Shown: positions 1-8,084 of the stretch, piece by piece
Numbering within the stretch: the first letter of the stretch is position 1
Layout of the letters: each line of letters opens with the position of its first letter
Assembly (NCBI RefSeq): GCF_017639205.1
Contig: NZ_CP071139.1
Coordinates: 5,579,501 to 5,643,500, forward strand
DNA length: 64,000 nt
DNA from: Streptomyces nojiriensis
GTDB taxonomy: Bacteria > Actinomycetota > Actinomycetes > Streptomycetales > Streptomycetaceae
Direction: 5' to 3'
Notes under the pieces: generated by a model
Told to the model about the DNA's origin: nothing
Databases searched by the model: none
What the model saw: the letters and a program-made list of their open reading frames with translations, nothing else
Program-made: the position numbers and the translations under genes

Positions 1-651
1 CACCGGGTCGGCGGCGGACTGCCCGGCCGGGTCCGCGAGCTGGCGTACGCACCCGTCTCGGCGACCGCGCGCCGCCGCTTCACCCCGGCCGCGCACCGCG
101 GCCACCGCGTCGAGGTCTTCAGCTCGATGCCCGTCACCGCCCACGGCGGGATGACGCTGCGGGTCAACGACTTCGCCTGGACCCGTGCCCGGTTCGGCCC
201 GCCCCGGCTGACCAAGGGCACCGACCTGGTCGGCACCTCGCTCGTGGAGACCGGGGTGGTGGACCCGGACCGCTATCTGGACGCCGTGCGCGCCCTGACC
301 CTGGAGCACGGGGCCACCCGCTACTTCGCCCACCGCCGCGAGTCCCCGGAGAAGCTGCGCGCCCTGAGCCGGGCCACGGGACTGGAGATCGTGCGCCCGG
401 ACCTGCCGCTGGAGCTGATCGCCCGGCGCGGACCGGTCGGCCGGACGATCGTCAGCTTTCCGTCCACCGTCGTCCACACGCTGCCGTACGCCCTGACCGG
501 TACCGGTGTCACGGTCGCCGTATGCGATGTGGACCCCGCCTGGCTCACCGGGTCCGCCTCCCCGCGCGCCCGCAGCTTCCTCGCGGGGGTCACCGACACG
601 GCCCGTGATGTGCGCAGACTGCCTGCCCAGGCGGCTCCCACGGCCGGATGA
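1..651 (+). CDS. Polysialyltransferase-like glycosyltransferase, 3' part (5' end outside window)
   Basis: The frame is open from base 1, so the window holds only the C-terminal ~216 residues; the first internal ATG at 127 is not a credible start. The pieces 'YFAHRRES' and 'SFPSTVVHTLP' resemble the His-containing and Ser-containing motifs of the bacterial alpha-2,8-polysialyltransferase family, whose members transfer sialic acid from CMP-sialic acid to cell-surface glycans. The family assignment rests on these motifs and a remembered likeness to Streptomyces proteins, so acceptor and sugar are unknown. The next gene is on the same strand 125 bp downstream and is functionally unrelated. Confidence 0.5.
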   Translation, partial: HRVGGGLPGRVRELAYAPVSATARRRFTPAAHRGHRVEVFSSMPVTAHGGMTLRVNDFAWTRARFGPPRLTKGTDLVGTSLVETGVVDPDRYLDAVRALTLEHGATRYFAHRRESPEKLRALSRATGLEIVRPDLPLELIARRGPVGRTIVSFPSTVVHTLPYALTGTGVTVAVCDVDPAWLTGSASPRARSFLAGVTDTARDVRRLPAQAAPTAG

Positions 652-776
652 GCGCGCGAGTTTACCCCCGGGCGCATCCGGTCATGCGTCCAGAGGCCGG
701 GTTTCTTTCCCCTAACGGCATGAACTTTTCGTGATCCCCGGCCAGTTGACCCGTCCGTGGGCCTACCCTTCAACGG

Positions 777-2033
777 GTGAACCAGTTGATGTCCCGCGAG
801 TCCCAGACCGCCCAGCCCGCCGCGTCCGACCGGCCCGAGCTGCCCGGCAAGCTTCCGGACCACCTGCGTACCGAACTGATCGCCTTCCGCCGGGACTTGC
901 ACATGCACCCGGAGCTCGGACACCAGGAATTCCGTACCACCGCGGCGATCAAGGCCCGGTTGGAGAAAGCCGGCCTGCGACCACGGGTGCTGAAGTCCGG
1001 CACGGGCCTGATCTGTGACGTGGGCACCTGGGACGGGGGCCGGCCGATGCTGGCCCTGCGCGCGGACATCGACGCCCTGCCCATCCCGGATGCCAAGACG
1101 CACGTCTCGTACCGCTCGACCTTCGCGGACCGCGCCCACGCCTGCGGCCACGACGTGCACACCGCGGTGGTCCTCGGCGCCGGGCTGGTCCTCGCCGAGC
1201 TCGACCGGCAGGGGCTGCTGCCCCGCCCCGTGCGGCTGCTCTTCCAGCCCGCCGAGGAGGTGCTCCCGGGCGGGGCCACCGACGCCCTCGAGTCCGGGGT
1301 CCTGGACGGGGTCGGCCGGATCGTCGCCGTGCACTGCGACCCCCGGGTCGACGCGGGGCGCATCGGGCTGCGGGCGGGCCCCATCACCTCCGCCTGCGAC
1401 CGGCTGGAGGTCACCCTCTCGGGCGCCGGCGGGCACACCGCGCGGCCGCACCTGACCACCGACCTGGTGACGGCCGCCGCCCGGGTGGCCGTCGACGCCC
1501 CGGCGCTGCTGGCCCGCCGGATGGACGCCCGCTCGGGCATGTCCGTCACCTGGGGCCGGATCGAGGCCGGGCACGCCTGCAACGTCATCCCGATGCACGC
1601 CGAGCTCTCGGGAACCGTGCGCTGCCTGGACCTGAACGCCTGGCACGAGGCGCCGGACATGATCCACGCGGCGATCGACGAGATCGCGACCATGCACGGG
1701 GCCAAGTTCGAGATCAACCACGTGCGCGGGGTGCCTCCGGTGGTCAACGACCCGGTGATCACCGAGCTGCTGCGGGAGGCGATGGGCGTCCGCTGCGGAG
1801 CGGAGTCGGTCGAGGACACCGAGCAGAGCCTGGGCGGAGAGGACTTCTCCTGGTACCTGGAGCACGTTCCGGGCGCGATGGCCCGGCTGGGGGTCCGGGC
1901 GCCCGGGGACACCGCCCAGCGTGATCTGCACCGCGGTGACTTCGACGTGGACGAGGCCGCGATCGGCGTCGGCGTGGAGTTCTTCACGGCCGCCGCACTG
2001 ATCGACGGGCGTCGCGCCGGGGCTGGGAGGTAG
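777..2033 (+). CDS. M20-family amidohydrolase (metallopeptidase-like)
   Basis: This 418-residue protein is of the M20D type, which hydrolyses N-acyl or peptide-like amide bonds with two metal ions. Visible motifs are RADIDALP (about 95-102), HACGHDVH (about 121-128, metal ligands) and QPAEE (about 157-161, catalytic and metal-binding Glu). A C-terminal GGEDFSWYL supplies a further conserved acidic segment. The substrate cannot be read from sequence; relatives act on N-acyl amino acids, hippurate or p-aminobenzoyl-glutamate. Start choice is GTG 777, with ATG 789 an equally good alternative; neither has a clear Shine-Dalgarno. No signal peptide is seen, so it is probably cytoplasmic. Confidence 0.85.
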   Translation: MNQLMSRESQTAQPAASDRPELPGKLPDHLRTELIAFRRDLHMHPELGHQEFRTTAAIKARLEKAGLRPRVLKSGTGLICDVGTWDGGRPMLALRADIDALPIPDAKTHVSYRSTFADRAHACGHDVHTAVVLGAGLVLAELDRQGLLPRPVRLLFQPAEEVLPGGATDALESGVLDGVGRIVAVHCDPRVDAGRIGLRAGPITSACDRLEVTLSGAGGHTARPHLTTDLVTAAARVAVDAPALLARRMDARSGMSVTWGRIEAGHACNVIPMHAELSGTVRCLDLNAWHEAPDMIHAAIDEIATMHGAKFEINHVRGVPPVVNDPVITELLREAMGVRCGAESVEDTEQSLGGEDFSWYLEHVPGAMARLGVRAPGDTAQRDLHRGDFDVDEAAIGVGVEFFTAAALIDGRRAGAGR

Positions 2034-2084
2034 CCGGCCGGTCCGAACTCCCTACAACATCGGCGGGCCTCCCGGTGGGCATGT

Positions 2085-2109
2085 CCAGCCCTTGGTACGC
2101 AAGGGCTGG
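2085..2109 (+). terminator. Hairpin after amidohydrolase gene
   Basis: CCAGCCCTTG and CAAGGGCTGG form a perfect 10-bp stem with a 5-base loop, 52 bp after the amidohydrolase stop and before the nucleoside operator. It probably separates the two transcription units. Confidence 0.6.
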
Positions 2110-2190
2110 GCACGTAAGGAGTCACCAATCGGTCACTGTCCGGTTCGCGACGATCCGATAACGACTCATGAACGGGCCTTTAACTGACAT

Positions 2191-2202
2191 CTACGCGCGT
2201 TA
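2191..2202 (+). promoter_or_regulatory. Degenerate copy of the nucleoside-regulon palindrome, upstream of BMP lipoprotein gene
   Basis: CTACGCGCGTTA matches ten of twelve positions of CTACGCGCGTAG. It lies 62 bp before the TTG start of the nucleoside-binding lipoprotein gene. A possible promoter brackets it, with TTTAAC at 2179 and TACGAT at 2201, so a bound protein would block RNA polymerase. Confidence 0.55.
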
Positions 2203-2263
2203 CGATCGCCGCGAAACCAGCGCCGGTCGTGGCGCTTCGGTCAGGTTTTGAAGGAGCCTCCCC

Positions 2264-3325
2264 TTGCGCCGGATCACCAGGATCGCCACCGTGGGCATCG
2301 CGTCCGCGGCGCTGGCCCTCTCGGCCACCGCCTGTGGCGGAAAGAAGTCGTCGGACGCCTCGTCCTCCCCCTCGGAGTCGGGTCAGAAGTCCGCAGCCAT
2401 CGCGTACGACATCGGTGGCCGCGGCGACCAGTCGTTCAACGATGCCGCCTACGCCGGCCTGAAGAAGGCCGAAACGGACCTGAAGGTCAAGACCGCCGAG
2501 GCGGAGCCCACCGACGGTGAGGGCGAGGCCGACAAGGTCCAGCGCCTCACCGAGCTCGCCCGTAAGGGCAACAACCCGGTCATCGGCGTCGGCTTCGCCT
2601 ACGCCCCGGCCATCAAGAAGGTCGCGCCGAAGTTCCCGAACACCACGTTCGGCATCATCGACGACACCTCGGTCACCGGCCCGAACATCGCCAACCTCGT
2701 CTTCAACGAGGAGCAGGGCTCCTACCTGGCCGGCGTCGCCGCCGCCAAGGCGTCCAAGACCGGCACGGTCGGCTTCATCGGCGGTGTCGAGGTTCCGCTG
2801 ATCAAGAAGTTCGAGGCGGGCTTCACCCAGGGCGTCAAGGACACCAACCCGAACGCCAAGGTGCTCTCCGCGTACCTGACGCAGCCGCCGAACTTCGACG
2901 GTTTCGCCAAGCCCGACCTCGGCAAGGCCGCCGCGCTGGGCCAGCTCGACGCGGGCGGCGCCGACGTGGTCTACGCCGCTGCCGGTCTCGCCGGCTCGGG
3001 CGCCATCGAGGCCGCCTCCTCCAAGGGCAAGTGGGCCATCGGTGTCGACTCCGACCAGTACAACCAGGCCGGTCTGGCGAAGTACAAGGACTCGATCCTG
3101 ACCTCGGTCACCAAGGACGTCGAGGACTCGGTCTTCAACCTGATCAAGTCGGTCGAGGACGGCAAGCCGACCACCGGTGAGATCCGCTACGGCCTGGACA
3201 AGGACGGCGTCGGCCTGGCCGACTCCAACCCGAAGTACAAGGAGATGGCCGACGTCGTCGCCGCGGTCGAGAAGGCCAAGGCCGACATCATCGCCAAGAA
3301 GATCACCGTCAAGACCGCGCCGTAA
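2264..3325 (+). CDS. BMP-family nucleoside-binding lipoprotein of an ABC importer
   Basis: The 353-residue product has a lipoprotein signal peptide ending at ATAC, with lipid-modified Cys at residue 24. It then resembles the BMP/PnrA family of solute-binding proteins, which bind nucleosides outside the membrane (motifs GDQSFNDAAYAG and GVDSDQYNQAG). TTG 2264 is the start because AAGGAG lies at 2250-2255. The ATPase and two permeases follow, and cytidine deaminase is co-transcribed behind them, which supports nucleosides as substrate. A separate palindromic operator and a hairpin lie between this gene and the ATPase gene, so the binding protein may be produced in excess from its own promoter. 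Confidence 0.9.
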   Translation: MRRITRIATVGIASAALALSATACGGKKSSDASSSPSESGQKSAAIAYDIGGRGDQSFNDAAYAGLKKAETDLKVKTAEAEPTDGEGEADKVQRLTELARKGNNPVIGVGFAYAPAIKKVAPKFPNTTFGIIDDTSVTGPNIANLVFNEEQGSYLAGVAAAKASKTGTVGFIGGVEVPLIKKFEAGFTQGVKDTNPNAKVLSAYLTQPPNFDGFAKPDLGKAAALGQLDAGGADVVYAAAGLAGSGAIEAASSKGKWAIGVDSDQYNQAGLAKYKDSILTSVTKDVEDSVFNLIKSVEDGKPTTGEIRYGLDKDGVGLADSNPKYKEMADVVAAVEKAKADIIAKKITVKTAP

Positions 3326-3354
3326 GGCCGTTCCTGACATGTAGTCCTGGTCTC

Positions 3355-3393
3355 CGGGGTCCGGGAAGCGGTCACTATCGCTCCCGGGCCCCG
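3355..3393 (+). terminator. Hairpin after BMP lipoprotein gene
   Basis: CGGGGTCCGGGA pairs with TCCCGGGCCCCG (one mismatch) around a 15-base loop, 30 bp after the stop codon. It could terminate or attenuate transcription so that the binding-protein mRNA exceeds that of the membrane components. Confidence 0.55.
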
Positions 3394-3464
3394 TGCCACG
3401 TTCTGTGATCATTAGTCTGTGACCACGCGGCCTGCCTGGCCGCAAGTTTTCACTTCCGACAGTG

Positions 3465-3476
3465 CTACGCGCGTAG
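3465..3476 (+). promoter_or_regulatory. Nucleoside-regulon palindrome upstream of ABC ATPase gene
   Basis: Perfect CTACGCGCGTAG, identical to the copies before add, deoC and the purine nucleoside phosphorylase gene. It lies 80 bp before the proposed start at 3557. It also falls inside the upstream in-frame extension that would begin at GTG 3419, which argues that the extension is untranslated leader. Confidence 0.75.
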
Positions 3477-3556
3477 AAGCATCGTGGACGCGATACTTTC
3501 TCTCCCCGCCCTGTCCCCCCTGCCTTCCGCTCCTTCCGCGCCAAGGAGAGTGCGTC

Positions 3557-5215
3557 ATCAACGCGTCCAGCCCGCCCCACGCCGTAGAACTGCACGGCAT
3601 CACAAAGCGCTTCCCCGGCGTCGTCGCCAACAAGGACATCGCGATCACCGTCCGCAAGGGCACGGTCCATGCCTTGATCGGTGAGAACGGCGCCGGCAAG
3701 TCGACTCTGATGAAGATCCTCTACGGCATGCAGAAGCCGGACGAGGGCACCATCGCCATCGACGGGGAGCAGGTCTCCTTCAACACTCCCGGCGACGCCA
3801 TCGCCCGCGGCATCGGCATGGTGCACCAGCACTTCATGCTCGCCGACAACCTCACCGTCCTGGAGAACGTGGTTCTCGGCGGCGAGAAGCTGTACGGCAT
3901 CGGCGCCAAGGCCCGCAAGAAGATCAAGGAGATCTCGGACGCGTACGGCCTCGGCGTACGCCCCGACGTCCTGGTCGAGGACCTCGGTGTCGCCGACCGG
4001 CAGCGCGTGGAGATCCTCAAGGTCCTCTACCGCGGCGCGAAGATCCTCATCCTCGACGAGCCGACCGCCGTGCTCGTGCCGCAGGAGGTGGACGCACTCT
4101 TCGACAACCTGCGCGAGCTCAAGTCCGAGGGCCTGACCGTCATCTTCATCTCGCACAAGCTGGGCGAGGTCCTGAAGGTCGCCGACGACATCACCGTCAT
4201 CCGGCGCGGCACCACGGTCGGCACCGCCGACCCCAAGACCGCCACCCCCAAGCAGCTCGCCGAGCTGATGGTCGGTGCGGAGCTGCCCTCGCCGGAGACC
4301 CGCGAGTCGACCGTGACCGACGTTCCGATGCTCCAGGTGACGGGCCTGACCCTCGCGGCGAGCGACGTCGTCGTCGCCGAGCCGGAGGTTCTGGTGCCCG
4401 CGCCCGCCGCGGACTCCGCCACCGTGGAGAACGTCGGGGCCGGCCGGCTCCTGCTGGACGACGTCAACCTCACGATCCACAAGGGCGAGATCCTCGGCAT
4501 CGCCGGTGTCGAGGGCAACGGCCAGACGGAGCTGATCGAGGCCCTCATGGGCATGGCCGCCGCCGACGCGGGCGTGATCACGCTGGACGGCAAGGACATC
4601 ACCAAGACCTCGGTGCGCAAGCGCCGCGAGGGCGGCATCGGCTACATCCCCGAGGACCGCCACCGCCACGGCCTGCTGCTGGAGTCCCCGCTCTGGGAGA
4701 ACCGGATCCTCGGCCACGTCACCGAGGCGCCCAACTCCAAGAAGGGCATCCTCGACCCGAAGGCGGCCCGCAAGGACACCGAGCGGATCGTGCGCGAGTA
4801 CGACGTCCGCACGCCCGGCATCGACGTCACGGCGGCCTCGCTCTCCGGCGGCAACCAGCAGAAGCTGATCGTCGGCCGCGAGATGAGCCACAACCCGAAG
4901 TTCCTCATCGCCGCCCACCCCACCCGCGGTGTGGACGTCGGCGCGCAGGCGCAGATCTGGGACGCGATCCGCGAGGCCCGTCGCGAGGGCCTGGCCGTGC
5001 TGCTGATCTCCGCCGACCTGGACGAGCTCATCGGCCTGTCCGACACCCTGCGCGTGATCTACCGCGGCCGCCTGGTGGCCGACGCCGACCCCGCGACCGT
5101 CACCCCCGAGGAGCTCGGCACCGCGATGACGGGCGCCGCTTCGGGGCACCTGGAAGCAACCGACAACCACTCCGCCGCTGCCAACGGTGACACGACGGAG
5201 GACGAGGCCCGATGA
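3557..5215 (+). CDS. Nucleoside ABC transporter ATP-binding protein (two fused nucleotide-binding domains)
   Basis: This is an RbsA/NupA-like ATPase with two tandem domains. The first has a full Walker A (GENGAGKST, about residues 42-50) and Walker B (ILILDEPTA). The second has the degenerate GVEGNGQTEL loop and SGGNQQK signature usual in this class. A ~30-residue Ala/Val/Glu-rich insert separates the domains. It powers uptake through the two following permeases. The start is unusual: AAGGAG at 3543-3548 is followed by GTC 3554 and ATC 3557 in frame, with no ATG, GTG or TTG between GTG 3419 and the Walker A region. I place the start at ATC 3557. The 3' end overlaps the permease start (ATGA). 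Confidence 0.85.
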   Translation: MNASSPPHAVELHGITKRFPGVVANKDIAITVRKGTVHALIGENGAGKSTLMKILYGMQKPDEGTIAIDGEQVSFNTPGDAIARGIGMVHQHFMLADNLTVLENVVLGGEKLYGIGAKARKKIKEISDAYGLGVRPDVLVEDLGVADRQRVEILKVLYRGAKILILDEPTAVLVPQEVDALFDNLRELKSEGLTVIFISHKLGEVLKVADDITVIRRGTTVGTADPKTATPKQLAELMVGAELPSPETRESTVTDVPMLQVTGLTLAASDVVVAEPEVLVPAPAADSATVENVGAGRLLLDDVNLTIHKGEILGIAGVEGNGQTELIEALMGMAAADAGVITLDGKDITKTSVRKRREGGIGYIPEDRHRHGLLLESPLWENRILGHVTEAPNSKKGILDPKAARKDTERIVREYDVRTPGIDVTAASLSGGNQQKLIVGREMSHNPKFLIAAHPTRGVDVGAQAQIWDAIREARREGLAVLLISADLDELIGLSDTLRVIYRGRLVADADPATVTPEELGTAMTGAASGHLEATDNHSAAANGDTTEDEAR

Positions 5216-6327
5216 AGACATTCGACAAGGACCGGCTGATGCTCGCCATCGCCGGGCCCCTGCTCGCGCTGGTGTCCGCCTTCGCGCTGACCATGATCGT
5301 GCTGGCGGCGACGGGCATCAACCCGATCGAGCCGCTGCGCATCATGGTCGAGAACGGCGGCTACGAGGACATCCAGGTCCTCATCGTCAACCAGGCCGGC
5401 ACGTACTACCTGGCAGCCCTGGCCGTCGCCATCGGCTTCCGGATGAACCTCTTCAACATCGGCGTGGACGGCCAGTACCGCCTCGCCGCGATGATCTCCG
5501 CCGTGGTCGGTGGCGCCATCGTGCTGCCCGGCCCCCTGCACATCCTGCTGATCGTGGTCGTCGCGATGCTGACGGGTGCCGCCTGGGCCGGTATCGCGGG
5601 CGTCCTGAAGGCCAAGCGCGGGGTCAGCGAGGTCGTCTCGACGATCATGCTGAACGCCATCGCGACCAGCCTCATCGCCTGGCTGCTCCTGCCGAAGAAC
5701 CTCGGCGTCCAGGTCGAGGGGTCCAACGACCTCACCACCGGCGAGATCGCCCAGTCCGGCTGGTTCCCGGCGCTCTCCCTCGGCGACTCGGGCGAGATCT
5801 ACGGCTTCACCTTCGTGGCCTTCGCCCTCGGCATCGTCTACTGGTTCGTGCTCAACCGCACCCGTTTCGGCTTCGACCTGCGCGCCAGCGGCGCGAGCGA
5901 GTCCGCCGCCGCGGCCTCCGGTGTCGACTCCAAGAAGATGATCATCACCGCGATGCTCATCTCCGGCGCCGTCGCCGGTCTGTCCGGCATGCCGGTGCTG
6001 CTCGGTGAGAGCCACACGTACACCCTCGTCTTCCCCGTGGGCGTCGGCTTCACCGGCATCACCATCGCCCTGCTCGGCCGTAACAGCCCCGTCGGCATCT
6101 TCTTCGCCGCCCTCCTGATGGCCTTCATCGACAAGGCGTCCGCCGGCCTCGACACGGCCGGCTACGCCAAGGAGATCGGCACGATCATGAAGGGCCTGAT
6201 CGTGATCGCGGTGGTCGTCTCCTACGAGCTCATCCGCCGCTACGGCATCCGCCGCCAGCAGCAGAAGGTCGGCGAGGAGCTGGCCGCGGGCCACGCCATG
6301 AAGACCGAGAAGGAGGTCGCGGCGTGA
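5212..6327 (+). CDS. Nucleoside ABC transporter permease 1
   Basis: A 371-residue integral membrane protein with about eight to ten hydrophobic segments, of the branched-chain/ribose permease superfamily. The stretch 'NIGVDGQYRLAAM' is the typical cytoplasmic loop that contacts the ATPase in BMP-dependent importers. ATG 5212 overlaps the ATPase stop by four bases (ATGA), indicating translational coupling. It pairs with the next permease to form the pore. Confidence 0.88.
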   Translation: MKTFDKDRLMLAIAGPLLALVSAFALTMIVLAATGINPIEPLRIMVENGGYEDIQVLIVNQAGTYYLAALAVAIGFRMNLFNIGVDGQYRLAAMISAVVGGAIVLPGPLHILLIVVVAMLTGAAWAGIAGVLKAKRGVSEVVSTIMLNAIATSLIAWLLLPKNLGVQVEGSNDLTTGEIAQSGWFPALSLGDSGEIYGFTFVAFALGIVYWFVLNRTRFGFDLRASGASESAAAASGVDSKKMIITAMLISGAVAGLSGMPVLLGESHTYTLVFPVGVGFTGITIALLGRNSPVGIFFAALLMAFIDKASAGLDTAGYAKEIGTIMKGLIVIAVVVSYELIRRYGIRRQQQKVGEELAAGHAMKTEKEVAA

Positions 6328-7586
6328 GCGCCAGCACCGTTTCCACGAAGAAGGCGGCACCCGCCACGGGCAGCCGCAAGAAGCTCACCCTGCCCTGGAT
6401 CCTGCTGATCGTCGCGGGCGCCCTCGCGCTGGTCTCCGTGGTCCGCCTGATCTCCGGGGCCAACGACCTGACCTCCGTCGGCCAGGTCTCCGGCGCCCTC
6501 TCCCTCGCCGTGCCGATCGGCCTCGCCGGTCTCGGCGGTCTGTGGGCCGAGCGCGCGGGCGTCGTCAACATCGGCCTCGAAGGCATGATGATCCTCGGCA
6601 CCTGGTTCGGTGCCTGGGCCGGTTACCAGTGGGGCCCGTGGACCGGTGTGCTCGTCGGCATCGCCGGCGGCGCCGCCGGCGGCCTGCTGCACGCGATCAT
6701 CACGGTGACCTTCAACGTCAACCACATCGTCTCCGGTGTGGCCGTGAACATCCTGGCGCTGGGCTTCACCCAGTACCTGTCGAACTTCACGTTCGCCGAG
6801 GCCCCGGGCGGCTCCTCCAAGCAGTCCCCGCAGGTCGAGCCGATCGCCAAGATCACCATTCCAGGCCTGTCGGACTGGATGGCCGACCTCCAGGCCAAGC
6901 ACTGGTTCTTCATCTCGGACCTGGCCGGCGTCATCGGCGGTCTGGTCACCGAGATCTCGCTGCTGACCATCGTGGCCCTGCTGCTGATCCCCGGTACCTG
7001 GTGGGTGCTGTGGCGGACCTCCTTCGGTCTGCGCCTGCGCTCCTGCGGTGAGAACCCGATCGCCGCGGAGTCCCTCGGCGTCAACGTCTACAAGTACAAG
7101 TACATCGCCGTGATCGTCTCGGGCGCCCTCGCGGGCCTCGGCGGCGTGTACCTGTCCGAGGTCGCGAGCCCCATCTACCAGGAGGGCCAGACCGGCGGCC
7201 GCGGCTACATCGGTCTCGCCGCGATGATCTTCGGTAACTGGATGCCGGGCGGCATGGCGCTCGGCGCCGGCCTGTTCGGCTTCATCGACAGCCTCAAGCT
7301 GCGCGGTGGCGCCGAGAACGTCCACGCGATGCTGCTGCTGATCGCGATCCTGCTGGTGCTCGTCTGCGTCTGGCAGCTGTACAAGAAGAAGTACATCCAG
7401 GCCGGCGTCGCGGCCGTCTTCGCCGCGCTGCTGTTCCTCTGGTACGCGACGACGGACTCGGTGCCGAGCCAGTTCGTGGACGCCGCTCCGTACCTGACCA
7501 CGCTGCTCGTGCTCGCCCTGTCGGCGCAGCGCCTGCGGATGCCCAAGGCGGACGGCATGCCGTACCGCAAGGGTCAGGGCAAGTGA
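6324..7586 (+). CDS. Nucleoside ABC transporter permease 2
   Basis: A 420-residue membrane protein of the same superfamily as its neighbour but more divergent and longer. The 'NIGLEGMMILGTWFGAW' segment is the family hallmark. The first ~20 residues are Lys/Ala-rich and cytoplasmic. The GTG start overlaps the previous stop (GTGA), and the gene overlaps cytidine deaminase in the same way at its 3' end. The C-terminal ~80 residues add two extra hydrophobic segments and a basic tail. Confidence 0.87.
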   Translation: MSASTVSTKKAAPATGSRKKLTLPWILLIVAGALALVSVVRLISGANDLTSVGQVSGALSLAVPIGLAGLGGLWAERAGVVNIGLEGMMILGTWFGAWAGYQWGPWTGVLVGIAGGAAGGLLHAIITVTFNVNHIVSGVAVNILALGFTQYLSNFTFAEAPGGSSKQSPQVEPIAKITIPGLSDWMADLQAKHWFFISDLAGVIGGLVTEISLLTIVALLLIPGTWWVLWRTSFGLRLRSCGENPIAAESLGVNVYKYKYIAVIVSGALAGLGGVYLSEVASPIYQEGQTGGRGYIGLAAMIFGNWMPGGMALGAGLFGFIDSLKLRGGAENVHAMLLLIAILLVLVCVWQLYKKKYIQAGVAAVFAALLFLWYATTDSVPSQFVDAAPYLTTLLVLALSAQRLRMPKADGMPYRKGQGK

Positions 7587-7981
7587 CCCCCGGCGTGTCG
7601 GTGGACTGGGAAGCCCTGCGGACGTCCGCCCGGGAAGCGATGACCCGGGCGTACGCCCCGTACTCGGGCTTCCCGGTCGGGGTCGCCGCCCTGGTCGACG
7701 ACGGCCGCGTCGTGACCGGCTGCAACGTCGAGAACGCCAGCTACGGGCTGGGCCTGTGCGCCGAGTGCGGACTCGTCTCCTCCCTCCAGGCGACCGGCGG
7801 CGGCCGCCTCACGCACTTCACGTGCGTGGACGGCAAGGGCGAGATCCTCGTCCCGTGCGGCCGCTGCCGCCAGCTGCTCTACGAATTCGGCGGCGACGAG
7901 CTGCTGGTGGAGACCCCGGACGGGATCCTCCCGCTGGCGGCGATGCTGCCGCAGGCCTTCGGGCCCGACCACCTGAGATAG
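7583..7981 (+). CDS. cdd: Cytidine deaminase
   Basis: A 132-residue zinc enzyme converting cytidine and deoxycytidine to uridine and deoxyuridine. The CAECG motif (zinc Cys plus catalytic Glu) and PCGRCRQ (two further Cys ligands) are intact, and the length matches the small homotetrameric type. It is the last gene of the importer operon, overlapping the permease stop (GTGA). Imported cytidine is therefore deaminated as it enters. A strong hairpin follows. Confidence 0.95.
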   Translation: MTPGVSVDWEALRTSAREAMTRAYAPYSGFPVGVAALVDDGRVVTGCNVENASYGLGLCAECGLVSSLQATGGGRLTHFTCVDGKGEILVPCGRCRQLLYEFGGDELLVETPDGILPLAAMLPQAFGPDHLR

Positions 7982-7988
7982 CCGTGCC

Positions 7989-8024
7989 GACGGCCCTTCG
8001 CCCCTGCCGGGGCGGAGGGCCGTC
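7989..8024 (+). terminator. Terminator hairpin between cdd and deoA
   Basis: GACGGCCCT and AGGGCCGTC form the outer stem with an inner CGCCCC/GGGGCG extension, eight bases after the cdd stop. It closes the importer operon; deoA then has its own operator. Confidence 0.75.
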
Positions 8025-8059
8025 GCACTTCCGTTCCCGAACCCCTCATCTCCCTCTCT

Positions 8060-8071
8060 CTATGCGCGTAG
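8060..8071 (+). promoter_or_regulatory. Nucleoside-regulon palindrome upstream of deoA
   Basis: CTATGCGCGTAG differs from the consensus CTACGCGCGTAG at one base. It ends 13 bases before the deoA ATG and abuts the ribosome-binding site, so a bound repressor would block initiation or early elongation. Confidence 0.65.
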
Positions 8072-8084
8072 AAGGAAGCACCTC

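Noticed and set aside
3419..3556. GTG 3419 as start of the ABC ATPase with a 46-residue extension.
   Set aside because: No ribosome-binding site precedes it, the extension is atypical for the family, and the operator palindrome lies within it. The AAGGAG at 3543 points to a start near 3557.
8060..8071. Whether the palindromes are simply frequent GC-rich chance words.
   Set aside because: The word includes CTA and TAG ends that are rare in such GC-rich DNA, it is found only in non-coding DNA upstream of six functionally linked genes, and four copies are exact.
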